DNA of 64,000 nt, taken from positions 45,877 through 109,876 of the forward strand of contig JALFVL010000020.1 in assembly GCA_022787165.1 (NCBI GenBank), written 5' to 3'. Below, piece after piece: positions 40,565-50,039 of this stretch (the first letter of the stretch is position 1; each line of letters opens with the position of its first letter). A model generated the notes under the pieces. That model did not search any database, was not told the origin of the DNA, and saw only the letters and a list, made by a program, of their open reading frames with translations. The stretch is from Clostridiales bacterium (GTDB lineage: Bacteria > Bacillota > Clostridia > Christensenellales > Aristaeellaceae). Position numbers and translations under genes: made by a program.

Positions 40565-43500
40565 TTATTCAAACAGCGCGCGGATATCCTCCTGCGTCAG
40601 CTGGGTGGGCATCGTCTCGCCCGCGGTGATCATCTGGTCAAAGAGCGCGCGCTTGCGCTCGCCCAGCTTCACGACCTGCTCCTCGATGGTGCCGCGCGTG
40701 ATCAGGCGAATGACGTTGACCGTGTTCTTCTGCCCGATGCGGTGGGCGCGGTCGGTCGCCTGGTCCTCCGCCGCCGGGTTCCACCAGGGGTCAAAGTGAA
40801 TGACCGTGTCCGCGCCGACGAGGTTGAGGCCCGAGCCGCCCGCCTTGAGCGAGATCAGGAAGACCTGGCCCTGCCCGCCGTTGAACTGCCCGACCATTTC
40901 CATGCGCCGCTTGGAGGGCGTCTCGCCGTCCAGATACAGGCATTCGATGCCCGCGGCCTCGAGCCTTCGCTGCAAGATGCGCAGCATCCGCGTGAACTGC
41001 GAGAAGATCAGCGCGCGATGCCCCGCCTCCAGCGCGCCGGGCAGGATATCCAGCAGCAGGTCGAGCTTGCCGCTGGAGGCCGCGTAGTCCTTGAGCACGA
41101 GCGAGGGATGGCCGCAGATCTGGCGCAGCTCCGTGATCGCCGCGAGCACCTCCATGCGCCCCTTGCCACCGAGCATGCCCTCGACCTGCGAGCGCAGGCG
41201 CATGAGGCTCGCCTGATAGACGCGCCGCTGCTCCTCGGTCATGTCGGCCATCATCTGAATTTCGTTTTTCTCCGGCAGCTCGCGCAGCACGTCGCCCTTG
41301 AGCCTGCGCAGCAGGAAGGGGCGGATGCGCCGCCGCAGCACCTCCGTCTCCTCGCCCGCGCCAAAGCGATGCATGAACTGCGCAAAGGAGAGCAGATAGC
41401 CCGGCAGCACAAAATCGAAGATCGACCAGAGCTCGCCGGGGTGATTCTCCATCGGCGTGCCGGTCAGCGCGAAGCGCGTTTGCGCCCTGAGCTGCTTGAC
41501 GGCGCCCGCGCCCACGCTCATCGCGTTTTTGATATACTGCGCCTCATCGAGGATCGCGAAGCGGAAGGTCAGCTGCGAGAGCTGGCCAATGTCGCGGCGG
41601 ATGAGCGGGTAGCTCGTGATGTAGACGTCGACGTCGCAGCTCTGGGCGGCGAGCCGCGCGATCATCTGCGCGCGCTGGGCCTGCGTGCCCTCGCCCACGA
41701 CGACGCGCAGCGACGGCGCAAAGCGCCCGATCTCCGCCATCCAGTTGTAGACGAGCGAGGTCGGCGCGACGACGATGGAGGGGCGCCTCTCCTCCACGCC
41801 GCCCGCGCTCGCCCAGAGCAGCAGCGCGATGACCTGCAGCGTCTTACCCAGGCCCATGTCGTCGGCGAGGATGCCGCCCATGCGCAGCCGGTCCAGAGCC
41901 TGCATCCACATGAAGCCGCGCTTCTGATAGGGGCGCAGCATGCCGTAGAGCGGCTCCGGGCAGGGCTCGCCCTCGGCGTCCATGCTTGAAACCACGCCGC
42001 GCACGCCGTCGTCCGCGGTGACGGGCAGGGCGCCGCCCTCGAGCAGGCTGAGCATGTAGGCCGCGCGGTAGGAGGCGATCTCCACGACGCCGCGGCCGTC
42101 GTCCGTCTCCGGCGCGGCGTTTTCCCCACCGGCGGCCGCCTCGGCCAGCTCGCGCCATTCCTCCATGTCCGTCAGGTCAAGGAAGGAGCCGTCCCTGAGG
42201 CGGAAGTAGCGCTTGCGGTCGCGCAGCGCCTGCAAAATCGCCATGAGCTCCGGCGCGGGCTCGCCGTTCTCCTCCATCTCCAGGCGCAGCGCGCCGTCCT
42301 GCATGCGCAGCATGCCGGAGAAATGCGGCTTGCGCGGGGTCATGCGCTTGAACTCGTCGGAGCAGTAGACCTCCGCCGCGCCCTGCATCTGATAGATGCC
42401 CTCGGTCAAAAAGCGGTAGACCTTCTCCTGCCCGCGCAGCAGGACGCGTCCCTTCTGCATACAGAAGCCCGCGCCCGCCAGCAGGTCAAGCGCCCTTCTC
42501 TCCCCCGCCGCGTCGCGCAGCATCAGCAGGTTTTCCCCCTCCTGCCCGCCGGCGCGCTCCGGTGCGAAGGGATCGATCTCCTCGTCCCCGTAGACGAACG
42601 CCATCCGGCAGAGGATGCTCTTCTCCTCGCGGTCAAAATACGCGCGCACACGGAGCGGACGGCGGATGATGCGCTCGGCCAGCGCGCCGTCAAGCGTCAC
42701 CGCGCCCGCCCGTTCCAGCGCGGGCAGCAGCTCGGAGATGACGCGCGGCGTCTGCGCCGCGTCGAAGCGGAAGGCCGCCTGGCCCTCCCGGCCCGACGCC
42801 GCCATCACGCGCACGATCTCGCGCTGGGCCTGCGGCAGGCGCAGCACGTCGCCCTCGCAGTAGACGAACTCCGCGCCCGGCTCCAGCAGCCGCAGGGTTT
42901 TGGGCATCTGCGCGCGGATTTCGAGCTCGCGCCCGCTCGCCGCGACGCCAAAGAGCAGCTCCGCCTGCCCGTCGAAGACGGAGGGAATGGGCACGACCTC
43001 CTCGCCGAAGGACAGCCTGAACGGCTTGGCCATCAGCAGCTGCATCAGCCGGCGGCAGAAGCGATCCGGCAGCGCCAGATACTTGGCGTCAAGCCCGGTC
43101 TGCACGAGCCGCCCCTCCAGCGAGACGACGTAGGCCGCGTCCTGCAAAAGAGCGATGATCTTCGCGTCGACGCCGGCAAAGCCCATCCACTGCGGCTCCA
43201 GCACGAAGCCCTTTCCAAAGGACAGGCTCTCGCCATTTGAAAGCGCCTGCAAAAACTGCGCCATCGACTTGACGACGTACATCCGCTCCTGCCCCACGCG
43301 CAGCGACACGCGGATGGGCTCCCGCTCGCCAATCACGCGCAGCGTGACCTCCAGCGACAGCGGCGTCTCCATCGGCAGCGCGCTTTGCAGCGTCGCCATC
43401 AGCGCCCCGGCGTTCTCCCGCGCGCGGCGGCGGCGCATCTCCTCGATCGCGCCCGTCGCCACCGCCATCATCATCGCCGCGGCGAGGTGGCGGCAGGGCT

Positions 43501-43717
43501 TGTGCACGTTCCCGAAAAAGTCGCAGGAGCAGCGCCCGCTCAGCCGGCTGCCCGAGCCCACGCGCACGACGCGCCGGGGCTCGCCGTCCACGGCATAGCG
43601 CAGCAGGCCGTTCTCCTCCTCCAGAGGATGCACGCCGCCCGCGCGGTAAATCGCCAGCCCTGCGTTATATTCCTCCTCCGGCGTGATGCGCCGGAGCAGC
43701 TCCATCTCTTCAGCCAC
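40565..43717 (-). CDS. SWIM-domain SNF2 family helicase
   Basis: 1050 residues from a GTG at 43717 (GGGGAG site); an ATG four codons in is an alternative. An N-terminal SWIM zinc finger (CSCDFFGNVHKPCRHL, about 62-77) is followed by a long middle region typical of bacterial SNF2 proteins. The SNF2 ATPase starts near residue 620: LADDMGLGKTLQVIALLL (Walker A), APTSLVYNW, LDEAQYIKN (Walker B), ALTGTPMENHPGELWSIFDF. The C-terminal helicase half has FSQFTRMLRILQRRLE, YLDGETPSKRR and ATDRAHRIGQKNTVNVIRLI. A DNA-translocating motor of unknown cellular role. Confidence 0.93.
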   Translation of the reverse strand: MAEEMELLRRITPEEEYNAGLAIYRAGGVHPLEEENGLLRYAVDGEPRRVVRVGSGSRLSGRCSCDFFGNVHKPCRHLAAAMMMAVATGAIEEMRRRRARENAGALMATLQSALPMETPLSLEVTLRVIGEREPIRVSLRVGQERMYVVKSMAQFLQALSNGESLSFGKGFVLEPQWMGFAGVDAKIIALLQDAAYVVSLEGRLVQTGLDAKYLALPDRFCRRLMQLLMAKPFRLSFGEEVVPIPSVFDGQAELLFGVAASGRELEIRAQMPKTLRLLEPGAEFVYCEGDVLRLPQAQREIVRVMAASGREGQAAFRFDAAQTPRVISELLPALERAGAVTLDGALAERIIRRPLRVRAYFDREEKSILCRMAFVYGDEEIDPFAPERAGGQEGENLLMLRDAAGERRALDLLAGAGFCMQKGRVLLRGQEKVYRFLTEGIYQMQGAAEVYCSDEFKRMTPRKPHFSGMLRMQDGALRLEMEENGEPAPELMAILQALRDRKRYFRLRDGSFLDLTDMEEWRELAEAAAGGENAAPETDDGRGVVEIASYRAAYMLSLLEGGALPVTADDGVRGVVSSMDAEGEPCPEPLYGMLRPYQKRGFMWMQALDRLRMGGILADDMGLGKTLQVIALLLWASAGGVEERRPSIVVAPTSLVYNWMAEIGRFAPSLRVVVGEGTQAQRAQMIARLAAQSCDVDVYITSYPLIRRDIGQLSQLTFRFAILDEAQYIKNAMSVGAGAVKQLRAQTRFALTGTPMENHPGELWSIFDFVLPGYLLSFAQFMHRFGAGEETEVLRRRIRPFLLRRLKGDVLRELPEKNEIQMMADMTEEQRRVYQASLMRLRSQVEGMLGGKGRMEVLAAITELRQICGHPSLVLKDYAASSGKLDLLLDILPGALEAGHRALIFSQFTRMLRILQRRLEAAGIECLYLDGETPSKRRMEMVGQFNGGQGQVFLISLKAGGSGLNLVGADTVIHFDPWWNPAAEDQATDRAHRIGQKNTVNVIRLITRGTIEEQVVKLGERKRALFDQMITAGETMPTQLTQEDIRALFE

Positions 43718-43830
43718 AGAATCTCCCCATCTGCCCCCACGATTGCTTGCAGGCGCAGTCCTGCGCCCGGAAAGGGTAACTTAGTTTTAATTCTGCGCGC
43801 TTTGGCGGATTCCTGCCTCGCCTGCGCCAA

Positions 43831-45036
43831 TCAGATCGATTTTGAAGGGCTCTCCTGCTCAAGCAGCCTGGGCGCGCTGCGGTCGATGGCGATGGCGCCC
43901 AGCGGCGCGGTCAGCAGGATGGAGAGCACGGCGACAGAGAGCACGAGGTCGCCGCAGGGCATCCCCAGCGCGAGCGGCACGCCGCCGATGGCCGCCTGCA
44001 CGGTCGCCTTGGGCAGGTAGGCGAGCACGCAGAAGAGCCGCTCCCGGCCCGTAAACGGCGTGCCCGCCGTACAGAGGCAGACGCCGAGGCTGCGCACCGC
44101 CAGCGCCCCGAGGATCAGCGCCACGGCGCCCGCGCCCGCCCCGAGCATATAGCGCACGTCGACCGCCGCGCCGACGAGCACGAAGAGCAGCGCCTCCGCG
44201 GCGATCCAGAGCTCGCCAAGCTGCGCGCAAAGCCGCTGCGTTTGCGCTTCGCTCAGGCGGATGCGCAGGGCCGCGGCCATGCCCATGACGGCGAGCAGGC
44301 CCGAGAAGGGGGCAACGCCCTCGAGCGCGGTCTCCGCCGCCATCAGCAGCAGCGCCAGACCCAGGACGAGCACGGTGCGCTCGCCCGGGCGGACGGCCTC
44401 GCCCCGGCGCGCGAGGAACGCACCCAGCAGCATGCCCGCTCCCGCGCCCGCCGCGACGCCCAGCGCGACGGAGACGGGGATGCGCGCAAGGCTCAGCACA
44501 GAGGCCGCCTCGCCGCGCGCCATCGCGACAAAGGAGGAAAAGAGCACGATGACGAACACGTCGTCAAGCGACGCGCCAGCCAGAATCATCTGCGGCACGC
44601 CCTGCTTCGTGCCGCGCCGGGTTTCGATCAATTCGACCATCCGCGGCACGACGACGGCGGGGGACACGGCGCCCAGCACCGCGCCCAAAACGGCCGCCTC
44701 CGCGCGGGAGACGCCGAAGATCGCCGGGGCGAGCAGCACGCAGGCGCCGATTTCAAAGAGCGCGGGCAGGAACGCCATCAGCACGGCGGGCCGGCCGACG
44801 CGGCGCAGGTCACGAAGGTCGAGCGTCAGCCCGGCGCGCAGCAGGATGATGACCAGCGCCATGCGCCGCAGCTCCGCGGAGACGGCGAGGATGCTCCCGC
44901 CCAGCCAGCCCAGGACATGCGGCCCGAGCAGAATGCCGCACAGCAGCATGCCGATGATGCGCGGCAGGCCGAGCTTCCCCGAAAGCGCCGCCGCCGCCAG
45001 ACCGAGCAGAAGGATCAGGCCGATAGATGCGAGCAT
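43831..45036 (-). CDS. Cation:proton antiporter (CPA2/Kef-like)
   Basis: 401 residues from the ATG at 45034-45036 (GGAGG 7 bases upstream); a start at 45060 is less likely. Eleven to thirteen membrane segments of the Na+/H+ exchanger fold (PF00999). GLPRIIGMLLCGILLGPHVLG is the usual early motif, and ASLDDVFVIVLF supplies the paired Asp of the ion site. No C-terminal TrkA-N domain. It exchanges Na+ or K+ for protons. Confidence 0.85.
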   Translation of the reverse strand: MLASIGLILLLGLAAAALSGKLGLPRIIGMLLCGILLGPHVLGWLGGSILAVSAELRRMALVIILLRAGLTLDLRDLRRVGRPAVLMAFLPALFEIGACVLLAPAIFGVSRAEAAVLGAVLGAVSPAVVVPRMVELIETRRGTKQGVPQMILAGASLDDVFVIVLFSSFVAMARGEAASVLSLARIPVSVALGVAAGAGAGMLLGAFLARRGEAVRPGERTVLVLGLALLLMAAETALEGVAPFSGLLAVMGMAAALRIRLSEAQTQRLCAQLGELWIAAEALLFVLVGAAVDVRYMLGAGAGAVALILGALAVRSLGVCLCTAGTPFTGRERLFCVLAYLPKATVQAAIGGVPLALGMPCGDLVLSVAVLSILLTAPLGAIAIDRSAPRLLEQESPSKSI

Positions 45037-45068
45037 GGTGGTTTCCTCCCATTGATTCATCGTTTGTG

Positions 45069-45118
45069 CCGCGCGAAGCGAAGAAGGGAGCCCGAGGGAC
45101 GATTCCCCTCAGACTCCC
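45069..45118 (-). repeat. Interspersed three-hairpin element, partial copy D
   Basis: Only the end block (CCGCGCGAAGCGAAG on the plus strand, 45069-45083) and a mismatched hairpin 3 (45092-45112, CCGAGGGAC/CCCCTCAG) remain, in the orientation of copy C. Confidence 0.65.
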
Positions 45119-45164
45119 TCCCCTGTTGCGCGCCTGCGGCGCGTTTTTCAATCCGGAATCTGCC

Positions 45165-46355
45165 TCAGTATTCTGTCAGCCACTGCGTCGGATAGCTCTC
45201 CACCGCGATGACGCCGGTGGATTGATAGGTCTTCTCGAAGTCCGCGTTCAGCTCATAGAGCCGCTCGACGACGGCCTGCGCCGCTTCGCCCTCCTTGGGC
45301 GTGGGCTTGAAGTCGTTGACGTCCTCCTGCGAGGAGATCGAGCAGGGGATGATCCGGAAGCCCTCGTTTTGCGCCGTGCCATCCGGCCAGACGCGGAAGC
45401 GCTGCTGGAAGATGAAGGTATCCATGTCGTCCGGGCGGATGTTGCCCGCGAAGGAGAAGTTGCCCAGCGAGTAGCAGATGTACTTGCCGTTGTAGACCTC
45501 GATCGGGTTCATCCTGTGGCTGTGATGGCCCAGCACCAGATCCGCGCCCGCGTCGATCGTCGCGCGGCCCAGCGGCACCTGGCGCTCGTTGGGGATGTAG
45601 TCCTTCTCCTCGCCCCAGTGATAGGAGACGATCACGATCTGACAGCCCTGCGCCCGCAGCGCGGCGATGTCGCTCTCGATGGAGGCGTAGATGTTGGCGT
45701 AGTTGCCGTTGAAGGTCTGATAGGAGAGCATGCCGATGGTGACGCCGGTATCCGTCACAAACGTCGAGGCGCCCAGATGGCCGCTGTAGCGGATGCCCGC
45801 GGCGTCAAGCGTCTCGCAGGTCTGCGTATAGCCTGCCGCGCCGTGATCGAGGATGTGGTTGTTCTCAAGCGACACGGCCTCGACGCTGCCCGAGGTCAGC
45901 ACCTGCACATACTCCGGCGGCGCGGCGAAGGAATAGGTGTTCTTCGTGGCGCTTTTGGTCGTCGTGAGCGTGCCCTCGAAGTTGACGATCGTCATGTCGT
46001 CCTGCTCAAAGAGGCCGCGCACGTTCTCCAGCGGGAAGCTCAGCCCGGAGGGCTCCTGTGCCAGCTGCTTGTCAAAGATGCTCGTGCCGCTCTTGCGCGT
46101 GTCGCCGCCGATGGTGACGTCGCCCGTCGCGGAGATGGTCACGATCACGGAGCCGTCGTCCTGCACGCGCCAGTCGGTGCCGTCGGCGCGCTCATACCAG
46201 GGGCGCGTCTCAAAGACGGCGTCCTCCCAGGTCGCGGCGGCGGACGGCTCCTCCTCGTCAAAGAGCGACAGGTCGAGCCTCTCCTCCGCCGGCGCGCAGG
46301 ACGCGCCCAGCAGGGTCAAAAGCAAGGCGGCGGACAGGATTCGCAGGTTTTTCAT
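45165..46355 (-). CDS. CapA family extracytoplasmic protein
   Basis: 396 residues. Signal peptide with a weak lipobox-like GASC at about 17-20. PGA_cap domain (PF09587), a calcineurin-like fold: SATGDVTIGGDTRK, TIVNFEGTLTTTKS, SLENNHILDHG, VIVSYHWGEE and VLGHHSHRMNPIEVYNGKYI carry the usual metal-site Asp, Asn and His residues. Family members take part in poly-gamma-glutamate or capsule processing. It lies next to an LCP-family gene transcribed in the same direction, consistent with an envelope-polymer role. Confidence 0.87.
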   Translation of the reverse strand: MKNLRILSAALLLTLLGASCAPAEERLDLSLFDEEEPSAAATWEDAVFETRPWYERADGTDWRVQDDGSVIVTISATGDVTIGGDTRKSGTSIFDKQLAQEPSGLSFPLENVRGLFEQDDMTIVNFEGTLTTTKSATKNTYSFAAPPEYVQVLTSGSVEAVSLENNHILDHGAAGYTQTCETLDAAGIRYSGHLGASTFVTDTGVTIGMLSYQTFNGNYANIYASIESDIAALRAQGCQIVIVSYHWGEEKDYIPNERQVPLGRATIDAGADLVLGHHSHRMNPIEVYNGKYICYSLGNFSFAGNIRPDDMDTFIFQQRFRVWPDGTAQNEGFRIIPCSISSQEDVNDFKPTPKEGEAAQAVVERLYELNADFEKTYQSTGVIAVESYPTQWLTEY

Positions 46356-46400
46356 CGGTTTCTTCCTCGCAGATTCGTGTGTCGTTGCTGTCTTTCGCGC

Positions 46401-47288
46401 TCAGGAGGCCGCGTCCGTCTCTTCCTCCTCGGGCGCGTTGTCCAGCAGCTCGTGAAAGAGGGTCATGTTCGTCTTCCAGCGCACGTTTAGCGCGGAGGAG
46501 CCGTTGACCGTGGTGTAGGCGTAGGTGCCGTCCTGCGGAATGCGGAATTCGACGAAATCCGCCTGGCCGGCGATCAGCCCATAGCCGGAGGAGATCACGC
46601 CCAGAATGTCCATCGCGGAAAGATCCATCCTGAGCCCCGGCGAGATCTGGTTGTAGATGCTAACCAGCTCCGGCAGGGACAGGTCGCGGCACTTGTCAAA
46701 GAGCTGACTGACGACCTTGCGCTGGCGCTGCGTTCGGCTAAAATCGCCGCCCTCGCCCGTCGCGCGCGTGCGCATGTAGGCCAGCGCGATGCGCCCGGTC
46801 ATGTGCACGAGGCCGGGCCCCTCGGGCATGTTCGGGTCCTGCCCAAGCAGGATCTTCTTGATGGCGATGTATTCGCTCTCGTCAATCTCGATATCCACAC
46901 CGCCCAGCGCGTCGATCACCGGCTTGACATGCTCGAAATTGACGAGCACAGTGCCCTCTATCTCGATGCCCAGCTCCCGCTCCAGGCAGGCCGTGACGCC
47001 CTCAAAGCCGTAATACTTGTAGAGCAGGTTGATCTTCGTGGCGTTGCCGCGCGGATTGTTGATCTGGCTATCGCGCAGCACGGAGGTCATGATCACGCGG
47101 TTGTATCTGGAATCCAGCGAGACGATGACGATCGTGTCCGTTCGGGCATCCTCGGTGATGTCCTCCGCGTAGCCGTCCTCGCCCAGGAGCAGATAGTGCC
47201 TGACCTGCGTGTTCTCGGCCAGGGCGGGCGCGGCGGCCAGCATCAGAGAAAGCGCCGCGAGCAGCGCCGCGAAAAAGCGATGGATCAT
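46401..47288 (-). CDS. LytR-CpsA-Psr (LCP) family protein
   Basis: 295 residues from the ATG at 47286-47288 (GAGGAG site). Signal peptide cleaved near ALAEN. LCP domain: DARTDTIVIVSLDSRYNRVIM, SVLRDSQI, KINLLYKYYG, NFEHVKPVIDALGGVDIEID and the Arg-rich YMRTRATGEGGDFSRTQRQRK that binds the pyrophosphate lipid. These enzymes attach teichoic acid or capsule polymers to peptidoglycan. Most LCP proteins have a membrane anchor; this one appears to have a cleavable signal. Confidence 0.88.
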   Translation of the reverse strand: MIHRFFAALLAALSLMLAAAPALAENTQVRHYLLLGEDGYAEDITEDARTDTIVIVSLDSRYNRVIMTSVLRDSQINNPRGNATKINLLYKYYGFEGVTACLERELGIEIEGTVLVNFEHVKPVIDALGGVDIEIDESEYIAIKKILLGQDPNMPEGPGLVHMTGRIALAYMRTRATGEGGDFSRTQRQRKVVSQLFDKCRDLSLPELVSIYNQISPGLRMDLSAMDILGVISSGYGLIAGQADFVEFRIPQDGTYAYTTVNGSSALNVRWKTNMTLFHELLDNAPEEEETDAAS

Positions 47289-47422
47289 GGTGTTCTCCTC
47301 GTCACAGGCGCGCGGGCCTGCCGTTCTATCGGTCATTTGGGGCAAGCTGCCTGCGCCCTCCCGTAACAGGACGCGGCAGCGACCGGTTTTCTTCCCCTGT
47401 TCCGGCAAAAACTGCTTCGGCG

Positions 47423-48652
47423 TCAGTCCTGCTCAAAGAGCGCGCGCAGGAGCATCGGCCCCTCGGCGAGGAAATCGCCGGTCTCCCTGGCATGCGCCTC
47501 GTCAAATTTGCGCGGCGCGCCCGGATGGCGGCTGTCGTAGATCGCAAACGGCACGGCGTTTCCGTCGTGGCCGCGCGTGCGCAGCAGCGTCGGATGGTCG
47601 GAGAGCAGCAGCATGCGGAAATCGGGATCGACCTGCGGCAGGCGCTCAAGCAGCGCCCCGACGACGCGCGTGTCAAGGCGGCGGATCGCCTCGCACTTGC
47701 CCTCCACGTCGCCCGCGTGGGCGCACTCGTCCGGCGCCTCGATGTGGATGCAGCAGAAATCCGCGCCGCCCTCAAGCGCGTCGAGCACGGCCTGCACCTT
47801 GCCCTCGTAATTCGTCTCCAGCTCGGCCGTCGCGCCCGGCACGCGCGGCGTGTCGACGCCGCACAGCCCCGCGATGCCCCAGACCAGCGGCACGGCCGAG
47901 ACCGCGCTGCCGCGCTTGTGGTACTTCTGCTCAAAGCTGTCAAGCGCCATCGCGCTGCCCGGGCCCCAGGGCCAGATGCAGTTCGCCGGCAGCTTGCCCG
48001 CCGCGATGCGCGCGCGGTTGACGGGATGCTCGCGCAGCACCTCGTAGGAGGCGCGCATCAGCGCCGTGATCGCCGGGCCCATCGCGCCCTCGGGCAGCAG
48101 CGGGGCGATGGCCTCGCCCAGATGGTTGTGCGGCTCGGCAAAGCGCGTTTCGCCCTGCGGCTGATGCGCCGCGTCGATCACGCCGATGTGGCGGAAGGTC
48201 GGCGTGATGTGTACCGTGAAGCCAAACGCCGCGGCCAGCGACGCAAAGCGCGGGTCATGCACAAGGTCCTGCATCAGCTCGACGGCCTCCTCGCCCTCGA
48301 TGCTCCCGCCGTTGTGGGAAAGAATGCGGGCCGCCTCAAACGTTTCGCCCTCAAGGGCGCAGAGGTTGACGCGCAGGCTCGTCTCGCCAGGGCGCAGCAT
48401 GACGCCCATGCCCGCCGCCTCCAGCGCAGAGCGCCCGGTGTAGCAGGTGCGCGGATCGTAACCAAAAATCGAGAGGATGGCGGTATCGCTGCCCGCCGGA
48501 ACGCCCGCAGGCACGGTCTGGCAAAGGCCGAGACGGCCCCCCGCCAGGCGGTCGATCTGCTCAAGCGTGAGCGCCGCAAGCGGCGTTTTGCCGCCAAGCT
48601 CCGAAACGGGTTCGTCGGCGATGCCGTCCCCGATCACCAGCACATATTTCAT
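47423..48652 (-). CDS. apgM: Cofactor-independent phosphoglycerate mutase, archaeal type
   Basis: 409 residues from the ATG at 48650-48652 (GGAGG site). Alkaline-phosphatase superfamily metalloenzyme: VLVIGDGIADEPVSELGGKTPL, VPAGSDTAILSIFGYDP (catalytic Ser), IHIEAPDECAHAGD, and LLLSDHPTLLRTRGHDGNAVPF. It interconverts 3- and 2-phosphoglycerate in glycolysis. It is followed on the same strand by the LCP and CapA genes, a functional link that is not obvious. Confidence 0.93.
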   Translation of the reverse strand: MKYVLVIGDGIADEPVSELGGKTPLAALTLEQIDRLAGGRLGLCQTVPAGVPAGSDTAILSIFGYDPRTCYTGRSALEAAGMGVMLRPGETSLRVNLCALEGETFEAARILSHNGGSIEGEEAVELMQDLVHDPRFASLAAAFGFTVHITPTFRHIGVIDAAHQPQGETRFAEPHNHLGEAIAPLLPEGAMGPAITALMRASYEVLREHPVNRARIAAGKLPANCIWPWGPGSAMALDSFEQKYHKRGSAVSAVPLVWGIAGLCGVDTPRVPGATAELETNYEGKVQAVLDALEGGADFCCIHIEAPDECAHAGDVEGKCEAIRRLDTRVVGALLERLPQVDPDFRMLLLSDHPTLLRTRGHDGNAVPFAIYDSRHPGAPRKFDEAHARETGDFLAEGPMLLRALFEQD

Positions 48653-48743
48653 GATACAATCCTCCCTCTCTGCTTGAAGCGGCAGCCCCTCATGGCCGCG
48701 CATGCCCGGCGCGCCGCAGCGCTTCCAAGCGTCACTCCTGCTT

Positions 48744-48772
48744 ATTATAGCGCATTTTGGAAAGTGTAGCAA
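48744..48772 (-). promoter_or_regulatory. Promoter of apgM
   Basis: On the minus strand TTGCTA (48767-48772) and TATAAT (48744-48749) are 17 bases apart. Confidence 0.75.
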
Positions 48773-49082
48773 TGCTTTTGCGCCATAGCCGCTGCATGCC
48801 GGGACATAAAGAGTCATAGACTGTATTGTCGGCGGGCAAGCCGCCGCCTGCGCGAGCGCGCAGCATCACGCCCGATTGATGAGCAGCCAGGGGACAACCG
48901 CTTTTCCTTCCTTTGTCAAAGGGGAGCACGATGACGCGGCCCGCGCCCGGAATCCCGAGGGGCCGCATAAATTCTGACAGGCATGCACATGCTGTCATGC
49001 AAAGGCGTCTCTCCCGCGCGGAGGGCTGCCCGCCTCCTCGCGCATGCGGGGAGAATCCATCAAAACAGGAGGGACAAACATC
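48773..49082. other. Intergenic region upstream of the Myb-like gene
   Basis: No gene is supported. It contains a bulged inverted repeat around 48976-48998 (TGACAG-GCATG and CATGC-TGTCA arms), which could be an operator for the rightward gene, and a small GGCGG/CCGCC hairpin near 48830. No convincing promoter was found for the rightward gene. Confidence 0.35.
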
Positions 49083-49979
49083 ATGGAAATGCCCTTGGAA
49101 GCCGCCGGCACGCCGCGCGCATCCCGCCCCGTCCGCGGCCCGCACGGCGGATGGCAGGCGCAGGAAATCGAGGCGCTGCGCGAGAGCGTCGAGCAGGCCG
49201 GGCAATCGGGCGAGTCGCTGCGCAGCGTCTTTGAGAAGATGGGCAAGACGCTGGGCAGGCGCCCCAACAGCATCCGCAACTTCTATTACGCGCAGCTTCG
49301 CGCGCAGGAGGGCGAGGGCGCGGCGAGGAGCCTGCCCTTTGAGACCTTCGCGCCCGACGAGGTCGAGGCGCTGCTCGAGCGCGTGCTCACGGCCCGGGCG
49401 AAGGGCATGAGCGTGCGCGCCTGCGTGCGCGAGCTCGCGCAGGGCGACCGCACGAAGATGCTCCGCTATCAGAACAAATACCGCTCGATCATCCGCACGC
49501 GGCCGGAGCTGGTGCAGCGCGTGATGGAGCGGCTGCGCGAGCGCGGCGTGCCGTTCGTCAGCCCCTACGCGGAGCCCGGGGAGGAGCATCCGCCGCTCGC
49601 CCCGCTGCGCGAGAAGGCCCAAGGAAGCGGCGACGCGCAGCTCATGCAGCTATTTTCCGCGCTGGATCACCTGCTTGATCTCGCGCTCGCGCATGCGGCC
49701 CCGGCTGCGCAGGAGAATGCCCCCGCGCAGGACGGCGAGGCCCTGCGCCGGGCTGACCGCCTGAGCGCGCGCTGCGACGTGCTGCGCATCGCGCTTGACG
49801 ACGAGCAGGGGCGCTTCCGCCGCCTGCGCGGCGAGGCCGAGGGCATGGTCACGCTGCTCAAGGAATACATCGCGCTGCCCGAGGCGGACAGGATGAGCCA
49901 TTGCGGCGATTTCTGCCAGCAGGCCGCCGCGCGCCTGAGCGCCGTCGAATGCGCGATGATGGCGGGTGAGGCACAGTAG
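49083..49979 (+). CDS. Myb/SANT-like DNA-binding-type protein of unknown function
   Basis: 298 residues from the ATG at 49083 (AGGAGGG site). Residues about 20-75 look like a Myb/SANT helical repeat: GGWQAQEIEALRESVEQAG, then LRSVFEKMGKTLGRRPNSIRNFYYAQL, reminiscent of sporulation factor RsfA and prophage regulators. A second helical block follows (about 85-160; FAPDEVEALLERVL, RTRPELVQRVMERLRERGV). The C-terminal 110 residues are Ala/Arg/Glu-rich and probably coiled coil. I do not recognise a named family; a transcription factor is an inference. Confidence 0.55.
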   Translation: MEMPLEAAGTPRASRPVRGPHGGWQAQEIEALRESVEQAGQSGESLRSVFEKMGKTLGRRPNSIRNFYYAQLRAQEGEGAARSLPFETFAPDEVEALLERVLTARAKGMSVRACVRELAQGDRTKMLRYQNKYRSIIRTRPELVQRVMERLRERGVPFVSPYAEPGEEHPPLAPLREKAQGSGDAQLMQLFSALDHLLDLALAHAAPAAQENAPAQDGEALRRADRLSARCDVLRIALDDEQGRFRRLRGEAEGMVTLLKEYIALPEADRMSHCGDFCQQAAARLSAVECAMMAGEAQ

Positions 49980-49988
49980 GACAGAAAA

Positions 49989-50020
49989 GCAGGGGCTGCC
50001 CCGTTCGGGACAGCCCCTGC
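49989..50020 (-). terminator. Rho-independent terminator of the second flavin reductase gene
   Basis: GCAGGGGCTG (49989-49998) pairs with CAGCCCCTGC (50011-50020). On the minus strand it is followed by TTTTCTG. Confidence 0.8.
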
Positions 50021-50039
50021 CTGCTGCATGCCGGAAAAA

